A DNA stretch of 64,000 bases from Halichondria panicea (lineage: Eukaryota > Porifera > Demospongiae > Suberitida > Halichondriidae): assembly GCF_963675165.1 (NCBI RefSeq), contig NC_087391.1, positions 5,426,126 to 5,490,125 on the forward strand, in the 5' to 3' direction. Shown piece after piece: positions 49,201 through 62,200 of this stretch; position 1 is the first letter of the stretch, and each line of letters begins with the position of its first letter. Both the position numbers and the translations under genes were made by a program. The notes under the pieces were generated by a model that had not been told where the DNA came from, ran no database searches, and worked only from the letters and a program-made list of their open reading frames with translations.

Positions 49201-52200
49201 TTCCCACAAATGGAGGAGAACCATAAGTGTTCCCCTCATCACAAGGACAGCGAGTGTTAGGGTGAATGTCACCACTGGTTCCATTGAACAGACCACTGGA
49301 AAACGTCCAGATATGTGTGCGTGGAGATTGCCCATGCGTGACGCTGAGTCCATCGACATACGCAAGATCGATAGTATTCCTACCTTCCCTATGGTATCCA
49401 AAGAATCCCAAGTTGTCTTCCCACCGATAACCTATTGCTCTCCCACACACCTGCCTGTATTGGACACCCACTGGAAACATGACAGATGAGCAAACACCTT
49501 GATGAAACGCTGGTGTACGACCACATGATCTTCTCGAATAGTGTGTCAGTTGAAGTCCTTGAGGGCATTGTTGGTTGGGGTCGGTCATGTTAATGTAGGC
49601 CACTCTCGTCCATCCTGGTCCACCACAAGTGTCAGAAGTAGTTGGTGGGTCATCTGCAACAGTTAAGAGACAGATTATTGTAGTTACATGCATGGATAGC
49701 AATATACACACTTGAGTCACTTTTGACTGTGAGTATTGTTACGTACTTACCCAGCAATCTGTCGGCAATAGTTTCCAGTGCTTCACGAATGTGTTTCAGC
49801 TCTGATAGAAGTGATTCACTGATCTTTGTTAGCTGTGTCTTAGTTCCACTGGAGCATTGGCTCCTAACATAGCAGGTGCTCGGTTGGTTCCAGGCTGACC
49901 CCAGACCAAGGAGACAGCAAAATATTAGGAGTACAGAAGACATAGTTAGTATAGTCTCCACGGGAATAGTGACAGTGTCGTACGTGTGATGATAATCAGT
50001 CGGATACGGTTTGCTGTAGCTCTGCATGTTTTATAGACTTAATTTGCTTTGAAACACCCACACGTAACATGACACGGTAGAGGTGATACACCGTACAATT
50101 AAAATCAAGATTTCCGTAAAATAATATACACTAGACGATTAAAATTAAGATTTCCGTGTTTGATGAAATTTTTGCGAAAATAAGTCTTATAATATCGTAT
50201 TACTAGAATGTTTTGTGAGCATCGCCAACCTTGCAAGCGTTGATTACTACGCAAAATATAATCCGCTAACACCTATAACTATACTGGTGCTGGTAATGAC
50301 ACACGGTCCTTGCCAGAACACAATATTTCGATATTAAAGGGCCACATTTTTAACTGTCGTTTGCAAAGTTTTTTCACCAACAAATTATTCGGCATGTGCA
50401 TTAAGTGTAAGAAAACAGATAAAGACCTTACGATGATTATTGTAATTTTATTCGTTTTGGGGGGGAGAAGGTAATAAGAAAAATGAACTGTATTTATACG
50501 ATTTAAGGCGACATTAAAAACTAATTACGCTTCGCAAGATTATGTACATAGGTGCTATAATTATGGGTAAATTAATGTCCAAATGTCACATATTTAGAGG
50601 GTTGCCTTAAATCGAATAGTAAACAGTACTAAGACAGATCGCCAATAACTGGTATGTGGTTACTATGAGTGTGTGCATACAAGTGGCTGCTGGTACCTTC
50701 CTCCAGTGAATGCCTCCAGGGCACTCCTCCACACTGGCAGCATGGTGGGCAGGACAAAGAACGAGTGAGAGACCACCCCCTCCAGCAAAACACAGTCCTC
50801 TGGCCCAAGCTCTGTGGCAACAACTATAATTTTAGCATTGTACATGTATGTAGAACCGAACCTCAGTAGCTTTTTGTGTAATAATTATTATAATTAGCCG
50901 TAGCTGTTTTATTTCTCTGTTTTTGTGTTGTCCAGGGGAAGTCTTCACACTAGCCATCTGAGCTACCTGACCCCTACCCTTATGCATACCTCGGTTTTGC
51001 ATAAAAATTTCTTAAATAAAAAAATAAAAAAAAAAACCCTGATGATTTACCACTTGTAAGGCTGTACAAAGCCAAAGTTTGAATTGAGATTGATTGAGGA
51101 TTGAAAAATGGCCAGCACTAAAAAAACAACAACTCCAGACACATCACTTTAGGTAAGTTAATAGTTATTAGCAAAAATTAATCGTTTATTCATTCACAAT
51201 CACTTCAACTGATGTATAGTTACAAGTACAGAAGACATAGTTAGTAGTCTCCACGGGAATAGTGACAGTGTCGTACGTGTGATGATAATCAGTCGGATAT
51301 GGTTTGCTGTAGCTGTGTGTGCTCTGTACATTTTATACTGTATTCCTTGATGTCATATCACTTTCATTGAAGGTGAAGTTGCTGGGATTCTATTCTCTTT
51401 TGCAGATTATTATTTCCTCATTGTTGCTTCTGACGATCAGTATTAGGTTATGACAACAAGCAACGGAGCCGGCCGTTGTCAATACATATTAATAATTAGT
51501 ATCATTAGACAGAGAAATTTAACAGATTAGAATTTCCGTGTAGTTGCAATTATATTGTGAGTCTTCCAATCATCATTAGCTAGGTACAACAGGCCCTCCA
51601 TTGCCAGCATTAGTGTCAGATATCCCAACAAAATCAAGGCAACAAGTTTTTGATTGAAAGCGTTTGGAACGGGCCATAATTTACCATTTTCGGGAAAAGA
51701 CCATGGTCATGGTATTTTGTTAACACATCATTTGAAAGGCCTCTCTCTAAGCTTTCAGAAAATCATTGTTATTGAATCAACAGAACAAAAGTTATGGCCG
51801 CTCAAAGATGCTCTATTTAACACTAGGTCGATCCCAGAGAGTACTAGTAATTCACCATTGAGTATATGTACAGGTAAACCATGCTCACTCACTGTGGTGG
51901 TATCTCAGAGTATGAGAAGAAGCCGTGCCAGACAATGTTCCTCAGGTTAAGTCCAGTGGGGGGGCCAATCACACAACGCAGTATAAACACCTTCAGGGGA
52001 TAGAAGATGAACTTGTATAATATTTAGATCCCACTTGAGTGTATTTGCTTATTGTTGCTAGAAATAGAGCACATCTATGGTTATAGTGTTCCTCAGCCCT
52101 TGTGCTTTGGGGCACTATAACACATAGATACCTCATGCCCATTATCTAATCATTACATAGACATTCAACAGGCTCACTGCAGTGTGTCCCAGAGCTTGCT

Positions 52201-53329
52201 CCATCTCTTCAGTGGCTAGCAAGTCCCTCAACAACAGTGGACAGTGAGTGGACCCAGTGACTGACACATACACCTGAGTGGGGAGGAGGGATGACAGTGA
52301 GGTCATGCCCATCGTCGGTAATACACACTCACGTCTCCGAGGGCTCTCTCCAGTGCAGCTGTGCCAATAAGAAGTGTGATAAGTGTCGGAAGTGGACCCT
52401 CCGATTTCAACTCCCTCACAAGACGAACAAACAACTGGAAAAACAGTGACAATCATTATTTCTAAAAAAGCAATCCCTTACCTCAGGTGAGTGTGTCCAT
52501 GCAAATCTGTCTCTCTTCTCCAGTTCACTGTATAGTGCTCTACTAGCGAGCTGTCTGTGTACATGGAATGCCAGCTCAGCACATCTTCTACCACCAGCGG
52601 CACAGTCATCGTTTCCCACCCTCACACCTGCACACACACACCACAGTAGTATACAACGCCCACACCACACCGAGCACAACACCCACTTAATTAAGGAAAT
52701 AATTATAAGCATAATAACTGACTTACTTTGCTCCAAGAATGCAGTGACAACTGTCCAGTTCAGTGTGCAGTCTGATAGTAGGAACGCGGCGTAATCTTGA
52801 GGAGGAGACTGGTGGAACCTGGAAACATAATTATGCGAATTAGCGATAATAAAAATCACTTGCAAACCGCACTGTTTTCCAATGGATATTAATTTTGTAA
52901 TCAATGGCTCAGGCACTCTTTCAGTTGCCATAACTTGAATTCCGTAGACCCAATTTCAATGATTTTATGATTTTCTGAAAGCTTAGAAAGAGACCTTTCA
53001 AATGGTACCATCAATGTTCATATTTGGGAGATAACAGAATTTACCAATTTCGACCCAAAACCATGGATTATAGCCCATGGTCCAAGGCCGAAAATGAGAA
53101 ATTATGGTCCGAATCAAAATAGGGATTTTAACACATTGTTTGAAAGGTCTCTTTCTAAGCTCTCAGAAAATCATAAAATTGTTGAAATTGTGCTGAAAGA
53201 TGCTCAACTACACCCCCACCTTGCGATGCTCCCCACCACCATCTCGTGGATGCTGGGAGACAGAGAGGTCATCTCCACGGTGATAGCCCTCCTCGCCTGC
53301 TCAGCGCGACAGCAGGGCTTGTCGGCCAT
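46265..53329 (-). CDS. ERMARD: ERMARD (ER membrane-associated RNA degradation protein)
   Basis: About 18 exons. 5' block: 53329-53220 (MADKPCC start), 52818-52727, 52627-52482, 52434-52333, 52273-52163, 51990-51893. After a 3.2-kb intron come 48708-48590, 48439-48325, about 48079-47966 and nine more to the stop at 46265. Recognition rests on [82 protein letters not shown] (DUF4209 region), [13 protein letters not shown] and [12 protein letters not shown], all matching human ERMARD in order. A hydrophobic stretch near the C terminus ([16 protein letters not shown]) fits its membrane anchor. Human mutations cause periventricular heterotopia; molecular role poorly known. The exon 1 donor coincides with the end of a family A element, and the large intron holds another gene. 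The donor after exon 5 (GTCTAT) is weak. Confidence 0.88.
47535..47610. repeat. short tandem repeat with inner palindrome
   Basis: Two and a half copies of a roughly 31-base unit (CTCTCCGCTGAGAGATCACA then TGACATACA). The inner CTCTC-CGCT-GAGAG can form a hairpin. It sits in an ERMARD intron, next to an exon. Confidence 0.8.
48133..48260. mobile_element. TIR element family C, copy 1
   Basis: The ends are inverted copies: TATTTATTCGATTTAAGGTG on the left and CGCCTTAAATCGAATAGTAA on the right, around about 85 bases of AT-rich sequence. No coding capacity, so MITE-like. It lies in an ERMARD intron and was duplicated with it (second copy at 50491-50629). Confidence 0.75.
48950..49943 (-). CDS. 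secreted Cys-rich protein nested in an ERMARD intron
   Basis: Two exons, 49943-49751 and 49653-48950, give 298 residues. Signal peptide [18 protein letters not shown] at the chosen start; an upstream in-frame Met exists but would bury the signal. Next comes a helical, possibly coiled-coil stretch ([20 protein letters not shown]) and then a domain with about twelve cysteines: [72 protein letters not shown], and an acidic-ended [13 protein letters not shown] recognise the pattern W-RVAY-NM-DP-QQCP as belonging to lineage-expanded secreted proteins of sponges and cnidarians with no assigned role. Same strand as the host gene ERMARD, fully inside its largest intron. No function is proposed. Confidence 0.8.
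50485..51322 (-). pseudogene. damaged duplicate of ERMARD exon 8 region and nested gene ends
   Basis: Second copy of sequence found at about 48128-50025, in the same order but with large parts missing. 50491-50629 is the family C element; 50697-50811 is a near-identical copy of ERMARD exon 8 with both splice sites; 51040-51160 matches 48470-48590; about 51160-51222 matches the end of the nested gene (48905-48965); about 51223-51322 matches its start (49928-50025). The copies of ERMARD exon 7 and of almost all the nested gene are gone. A poly(A)-ended insert lies within (about 50838-51041). Confidence 0.85.
50838..51041 (+). mobile_element. poly(A)-ended insertion, possible SINE-like retrocopy
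   Basis: About 200 bases absent from the parental sequence at 48450-48470, where the flanks join directly. It ends in an A-rich tail (AAATAAAAAAATAAAAAAAA). The sequence TAGAACC occurs near its left side and at the parental site, so a short target duplication is possible. On the opposite strand there is an A-box-like TAGCTCAGATGG but no B box, and it points away from the tail. Identity unknown. Confidence 0.5.
51640..51812. mobile_element. foldback element family A, copy 6 (shortened)
   Basis: GGGCCATAATTTACCATTTT, centre ACCATGGTCATGG, GAAAGGCCTCTCTCTAAGCT, then AGAACAAAAGTTATGGCCGC and CAAAGATGCTC. The left arm is largely missing. It lies in the large ERMARD intron, about 80 bases from the exon 6 donor. 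Confidence 0.7.
52908..53220. mobile_element. foldback element family A, copy 7
   Basis: Left end GGCACTCTTTCAGTTGCCAT, arms CTGAAAGCTTAGAAAGAGAC and GTCTCTTTCTAAGCTCTCAG, centre ACCATGGATTATAGCCCATGG less its last bases, right end AAAGATGCTCAACTACACCC. Read on the minus strand, that right end begins GGTGGGGGTGTAG, and its GT is the donor of ERMARD exon 1. Confidence 0.85.
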
Positions 53330-53748
53330 GGGACAAACTGGCTGGTCAGGGGGGGGGTGGAATTAATTAATAAATAATCGACTGCATTTGTATACCCGTA
53401 TCGATAACGTGGATTATTTTATTCAACACCACAAGCATGCCATTTTGTCATTTACGTATGTCACAGTGAGGCTGCCTCCCCTCCACCAGCTGCAGGTACT
53501 GACCCATCCAGAAGGAGCGAATGAGGGGAGAAGACTGAGCAATGGCAAGAGACCAGACCTCCTCCTCTTCATTCATGATTGTTGCGAGGTTAGCTAGCTC
53601 TACACAACCTCGCATCCCCTCCTACCCCCCAAGCCTAGGAACACGTGGAGCCCCCCAGCCAGCTAGCCCTGAGGTCAACAGCAGAGTCGCAATCTTCTTG
53701 ATCTTACAGTACTTCTCCCTGCGTTCATAGCTACTCTACTAACAGAAA
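53330..53748. promoter_or_regulatory. divergent promoter region, ERMARD / MDH1
   Basis: 419 bases between opposed start codons, including the 5' UTR of MDH1. A G-rich run lies at 53350. No core motif is obvious. Confidence 0.4.
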
Positions 53749-56238
<2,490 letters not shown>

Positions 56239-56640
56239 TGTGTCAACTCTCTTAGGGACAACACTTAGAGCTTGTGTAATTAATAATTATATGTTATAAT
56301 AATTATAATTATAACTGTTGATGTAAGAGATGGTTGATGTATCGGTTGGTGTACTAGATCTAGTAGTTTTTTTGTCATTGAGATTGTACATTGTTGATTG
56401 TTTTGTATAAGCTCTTACGTAAAACAGTTCTGTACGTACCGTAGCTTGTAATCAAAGGGGGTGTGGCAGCTCACATGAAATGATTAAACTTCATAATGTT
56501 TTTATAATGTCCAGCAGCCATGCAAAGGTAAAATTAATATCAATAATTATCACAATCATGAATATTTAATGAGCATAAATCAGACTACACACATCAATAC
56601 AATAAAGATAGCCATTTCTATAATTATACAAAAAACCTGT
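56239..56640. other. intergenic, MDH1 and MCCC2 tails
   Basis: Convergent 3' flanks; AT-rich, with ATAATTATAATTATAA at about 56290 and an AATAAAG near 56599 on the plus strand. No gene seen. Confidence 0.6.
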
Positions 56641-58356
56641 TTACATTCTAAACACACCAAACTGAGTGTCAGTGATGGGAGCGTTGAGAGCAGCACTGAT
56701 GCTCATGGCCAACACTCTCCGTGTATCCGCTGGATCAATAACTCCATCGTCCCACAGCCGACCACTCGAGAAGTACGGGTGGCCCTCTCTCTCGTACATG
56801 TCAATAATCGGTTTCTTCATAGCTTCCAATTCTTCCGGAGTGACCTTATGACCTTTCCTGGCCAGTTTAGCGACTTGTAACGAGGATAGTACGAGAGCAG
56901 CTTGTTCTCCTCCCATCACTGAGATACGAGCGTTGGGCCACATATACAGAAACCTGGGGCTGTAAGCTCGTCCGCACATACCGTAGTTACCGGCTCCAAA
57001 ACTTCCGCCAATCATGAGAGTGATCTTAGGCACTTGAGCGCATGCTACAGCAGTCACCATCTTGGCTCCGTTCTTAGCTATACCACCATGTTCAGCGTCT
57101 TTCCCGACAACAAATCCAGTCGTGTTTTGAAGGAAAATGAGTGGAATCTTTCTCTGACAGCAAATCTCGATGAAATGTGTTCCTTTCAAAGCCGAGGGTG
57201 AGTCCAGAATACCATTATTAGCCACAAAACCAACGGGGTAGCCGTGCAAACGGGCAAAACCAGTTACCAAAGAAGATCCGTATTCTTCTTTGAATTCACT
57301 GAAACGGCTACCATCAACCAGTCGAGCAATGACTTCCCTCACATCGTATTGTTGCTTCGGGTTCACGGGGACAACTCCGTACAGATCTTCAATGGGGTAG
57401 AGAGGGTCCTCGGGGGCCTCAATTGTGATGGTCGGTTTCTTGATGTAGTTCAAATGGCTGATACATCTCCTAGCTAGGTACAGTGCGTGTTGTTCATCCA
57501 ATGCATAGTGATCAGCCACTCCAGATATTTTACAGTGAACGTCCGCTCCTCCGAGATCTTCCGCACTAATTTCTTCCTGTATTGCTGCCTTTACCAGTGG
57601 TGGTCCAGCCAAAAATATGGTGCCTTGTTGTTTGACAATGATGCTCTCATCCGCCATTGCTGGGACATAGGCTCCACCAGCCGTGCACGAACCAAGGACA
57701 ACGGCTATTTGGGGTATACCCATTGAAGACATGTTTGCTTGGTTGTAGAAAAGTCGTCCGAAATGGTCTCGATCGGGGAATACATCACGTTGGTGTTTCA
57801 GCATAGCTCCACCCGAGTCAACGAGGTACACACAGGGTAGACGATTCTCCTCTGCAATTTCTTGAGCTCTAATCTGCTTCTTCACTGTCATCGGATAGTA
57901 AGAACCTCCCTTCACTGTTGCATCATTTGCAATCACCATGCACTCGATTCCAGATACTCGGCCGATTCCAGTGATGAGTCCAGCTGCAGGGACGTCATCT
58001 GGTTGTCCGTTATCGTTCTCGTACACATTGTAGGCTGCAAGTTGTGAGAGCTCGAGGAACGGAGAGCCAGGATCAAGCAATTTATTGATGCGCTCCCTCG
58101 GAAGGATCTTTCCTTGTTTCAAATGCCTCTCTATGTCTGATGGAGTGCCTCCTTGTTTAATGGTGCCGATTAGTGACTTCAGTTGAGTGACTTGCTCTTT
58201 CATGAGCTCTATGTTCCGTTTAACTTCATCTCTCATCTCCAGAGGTGTTCCAATCTGACTTGCCATCTCCTCGCCATGATAGAACCTTGTAATAGAGCCC
58301 AGAATAGGCCTTGATCTAGTCAGTATAGGCTGACAAACACGTAGTACTCTCAGCAT
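56641..58356 (-). CDS. MCCC2: methylcrotonoyl-CoA carboxylase beta subunit, intronless
   Basis: One uninterrupted frame. I take the Met at 58356 ([20 protein letters not shown], 571 residues) because it starts a good mitochondrial presequence; the frame stays open ten residues further up, to 58386. Human MCCC2 is 563. With the biotin-bearing alpha subunit it carboxylates 3-methylcrotonyl-CoA in leucine breakdown in the matrix. The carboxyltransferase fold is whole: [155 protein letters not shown] replaces the usual SGGAN. Every other long gene here except the PAQR pair has introns. Confidence 0.96.
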   Translation of the reverse strand: MLRVLRVCQPILTRSRPILGSITRFYHGEEMASQIGTPLEMRDEVKRNIELMKEQVTQLKSLIGTIKQGGTPSDIERHLKQGKILPRERINKLLDPGSPFLELSQLAAYNVYENDNGQPDDVPAAGLITGIGRVSGIECMVIANDATVKGGSYYPMTVKKQIRAQEIAEENRLPCVYLVDSGGAMLKHQRDVFPDRDHFGRLFYNQANMSSMGIPQIAVVLGSCTAGGAYVPAMADESIIVKQQGTIFLAGPPLVKAAIQEEISAEDLGGADVHCKISGVADHYALDEQHALYLARRCISHLNYIKKPTITIEAPEDPLYPIEDLYGVVPVNPKQQYDVREVIARLVDGSRFSEFKEEYGSSLVTGFARLHGYPVGFVANNGILDSPSALKGTHFIEICCQRKIPLIFLQNTTGFVVGKDAEHGGIAKNGAKMVTAVACAQVPKITLMIGGSFGAGNYGMCGRAYSPRFLYMWPNARISVMGGEQAALVLSSLQVAKLARKGHKVTPEELEAMKKPIIDMYEREGHPYFSSGRLWDDGVIDPADTRRVLAMSISAALNAPITDTQFGVFRM

Positions 58357-58386
58357 CTTCACTTCTTCTCTTAGGGTGTCTACCAC

Positions 58387-59229
58387 GCCCCTCTAATCTG
58401 CCACACCCCTCAATTTTCATGGCCATGCTTGTTTTACAGTACACAAAGGGTTAATCTGTAAACGGTATCCGGAAATATTTCTGTGACCGGAACTAAACGA
58501 AGAATTACAAAGAAGTCCGGAAAGTGAACGGAGAAGTGATCAAGTATCCAGGAAAAATCCTAGTTACCGGAAATATGCGTAACAATATACGGAAAAGAAC
58601 GGAGAAATGGCTCCGCACTGACCAAGATGGAGATAGACTTGTGTTTTGGCATATTGTCGTTAGGGCATCGAGGAAGAATGCCACGGGTTGATTGCACGAC
58701 GCAAACCACCACTGAATGTACAAGGCATGCATGTTTTCTTTCTCGTGGAACTGGGCCTAAACTACCTTTCTCAAGCTTCGCAGAAAATTTAGGTGAGTAG
58801 CTCTACCGTTTTGTAGCTGGGCTATGCAGCTGAGAGGTTCTAAACCAGTGCATGATAAATCTGTGTACAACATGGAGGGCATTTGTTGGGGTATGGCCTT
58901 AACAACACTTGCAGTCTGAGGCCTAAGCTTTGTTCGTGCGTCTCTACCATTGCTTGCAAGCACTATAAAACACTATTACAAGACTTAGGGATTCAAACTT
59001 GTTGGACTTATAAATTTTATCTACTGTATGTTCATAGACCTGCGGAATTGGACCAGTCCCTATGCTATATCACGTCTGCCTCAATCCTTTTAGTATGGAG
59101 TGAGCTTGTATCTCAAGCAATAGCGATATCCTGATGATGATGAATTCTTTCCAGCATACCACGCTAATTATTGCTTCATTATACAGGGTGCTATACACAA
59201 CTCAGGATTGAAACCAGACTATTGGAGGA
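58387..59229. promoter_or_regulatory. divergent promoter region, MCCC2 / INO80
   Basis: Between the two opposed genes. The MCCC2-proximal part (58465-58610) has a cluster of GGAA cores: CCGGAAAT at 58469 and 58567, CCGGAACT at 58487, CCGGAAAG at 58517, GGAAAA at 58551 and 58591. All are on the plus strand and fit ETS-type sites. An acceptor (TATACAG at about 59180) precedes the INO80 start, so INO80 probably has a non-coding first exon in this region. Confidence 0.5.
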
Positions 59230-62200
59230 ATGGCCACTGGTGGCGTTGAGGCTGGTCCGTCTGTCCTGCCGAGCAGCGTAACCATGACGTCCACACAAGT
59301 CATACAGACGGTGGCCCTACCATTACACGTGCAAATGCTTCAGAAGGCACTGAGAATGGATTACGTATTTGATGAATTCGACCGACTCTTCAAGGATCGT
59401 ATAACTACCAAGTGAGAGCCATTGCTTTAACAAACTTTGCTTATAATGCCTTGCTAAGTTTGCTCTTCTTTTTTGATAATTATACTGAAATCCATTCCTT
59501 AAGTTTACACCAGCAATACTAATGTTGTTTTTAATGTGCTGTCTTAATAAATGCATGCGTGTAAAAGCTAACACTACTATAACAGAATGTACAGTATGCC
59601 TGTGTGTTGTGGTGACCTCATTGAGAGCCCCCCCCCCCTCAGGGGTAGGCCTATCACTGACACAGCCCCACCCTTCCTATCTGACGAGAACCAGGACACT
59701 TACAACTTCAGCAGTGTCACCGACGAGAGAGAATGGGTAAAGGTGAGCACAGAGCTTAAGTGGGACACACTGGGAGGGTGGGTAGTCAGTCAGTCAGTAG
59801 TGAAAGGCGATACATCTAGATGTTGTTGTGTAGTTATCACTGCTTTCAATCTCTGTATGTCAACAGAACTTACCCTCCTTAGGGGGTGTAGCAGATACTG
59901 TGGTGTACTAGCACTTGTGTGTTACTGACGGGGCTTTTTATATTTTGCTCAGCTAGGGCTTGTCAGTGTACAAGTGTACCTTAATGTAGCCTCTTTCTAA
60001 TACCCCCCCTGGTGTTACAGGACCTCCTGCTGAGTAAGAGCGATGGCTCAGGGTCAGAGTTGAGTGACTCGGAACAGTTCCAGATCATGCTAGAGCTGCA
60101 ACACAAGAGGAGGAAGGTCTGCAGGAAGAGGAGAAAGTCCAACAACAAGGTATATGTCCATACAACTCTACTAGGGAGTGTTTCGGCTACTAACTTTGTC
60201 TGTCCATAACATAACCCAGTTGCATACAGAACTTCCTTACTGAGAAGCTCCCCTCCTAGAATATAATTATAACAGCTGTACTGTGTTTGTGTACTCTAGC
60301 TCTCAAACGTTGTGTTTAGATACCCATCCTTGTGCAGTTGCTGCGATACAAGCACTTCAGCGCTGGTCTGCTCTCCTCTCACGACCACTACCCTGAGCAC
60401 CTCAAGACAGTCGAGGAGGGACTGTACGTTCAACAAAGTGCCACCACTGGAGATAATGTGAGTGGGCGGGGCAGGGTTGCTAAGGGAAGCTGTCACGGTT
60501 GTTATGGATTGGCATCGCACCTTGGGAATAGGCAGTGTTACTAATAATATTATTACTTTTATTATTATTATTATTATGACTTTACAGCCTGTAACGTAAC
60601 TGTGATATAAGACATAGTAATATTTGTGACAAAGGCTGTCTAATTATGTACACTACAGGCAGGTTCTCGAATAGTTAAGTTTGTGTACAATGTGTGTTGC
60701 TACAGTAACCTTTAGTACTGTGTTATACAGTCTCTTCATTATAACCCTCTCCCCTCCCATTGTCTGTGCTCAGGTGACTGATGGTGGTATGCAGAGACAA
60801 GAACTGTGGGCACACATTGTCAAGAAGGAGATCCCGAGAATGGCCAAACAGTTTGGTCTGTCCAGACATATTGTCACCACCAGCAGCAAGAAGGTGACCA
60901 CACACCCTCACTATCTACTCTCATACATGTACCTCCTCTATAAGCATCTGTGCATATTCAAAACTGTTTGTAAGCATTTATTGATTGCTAACCAAAACGA
61001 GCGTTTGTAGGAGTTTTAAATTTATATTTAAGTGTTTCCCACCCCACCCCCTCCACACACACACAGATAGCACAGATGTGTCAACGTGAGGTACGCAAGA
61101 GTTGTTCTCGCTCCCAGCGAGCTAGTAAGGAGGTGAGTATTCAACCGAAGGCCAGACGTCTCATGAGGGAGGCCCTCGTCTACTGGCGCAAGTACGAGAA
61201 GGTTGAGAGGGAGCAAAGAAAGAAAGCAGAGAAAGAGGCGACCGAACAGAACAAGCTCAATCAAGAAATGATGGAGGTACAGAGTGTGTAGTACACTGCC
61301 ATTGTGATTGTACGGACATGTACACTGTAGTAGTAGTATGCATGTACAGGTACATGTACGTACACTGTTACAGTAGTTTTTTTTTCATATTTCATATGGT
61401 TGATTCTGGCTGTGTGTGTTCCTGCAGGCTAGGAAACAGCAGAGGAAGCTCAACTTTCTCATCACACAAACCGAACTGTATGCTCACTTCATGGCTAAGA
61501 AACTAACAGGTAAAGCATGGTTGATACGAGTTTATTAGCAAGGCAGAGAATATAATCCTCCCCTCTTTCACCAGGCGAGTTAGACAACTCTGAGGATATC
61601 TTGCGTCAGTTGGAGGATGGTCCTGCTCAGAGAGAAGTGCGCCCGGGTGTGGTGGTGAGGTTAGAGGAACCAGGGGAGTATAACAGTGAGGAGGTCAAAG
61701 CTCAAGTCATGGCCAATGTGCAGACAGCCATGGCCAAACAACACAACTTGGTGAGTCCAGTACTGTACCTGTGTACCAGTGTTGAACCCTCCCCTCCCTC
61801 ACAGCACAAGGGCTACTCTGAACAGATTGCCTCTAAGCAGGTTGCCCCTGACCTGGAGGAAGAGCCTGGTGGACTGCAGGAAACATGTGAGTCAATCCTG
61901 TCCCATTTCGAAACTAAAACTAGCGGTTTTGCTTAGATCAACAATTTTGTTCTGGCCCAAATTGTCCATTCTCTAGGGGAAAAGCGTGTGCTTTTTCAGA
62001 ATAAGCCTATTTTCAGATCTAACTTTGATTGTCCATGCATGTACATGTATTGTAACACTTAAGTCTTAGACTGTTTTGCTGTTTTACTTGTATGTAGTTG
62101 ACAAGAACTTCAGCCTTGCCACGCCCATGCTGACCTCGGAGAGGGAAATCCCCCAGCCCTCCATGTTCAACGGGAAGCTCAAAGTGTACCAGCTCAAAGG

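Noticed and set aside
50925-50990. A-box-like TAGCTCAGATGG on the minus strand, possible tRNA or SINE head
   Set aside because: No B box and no cloverleaf can be drawn, and the poly(A) tail lies on the opposite strand.
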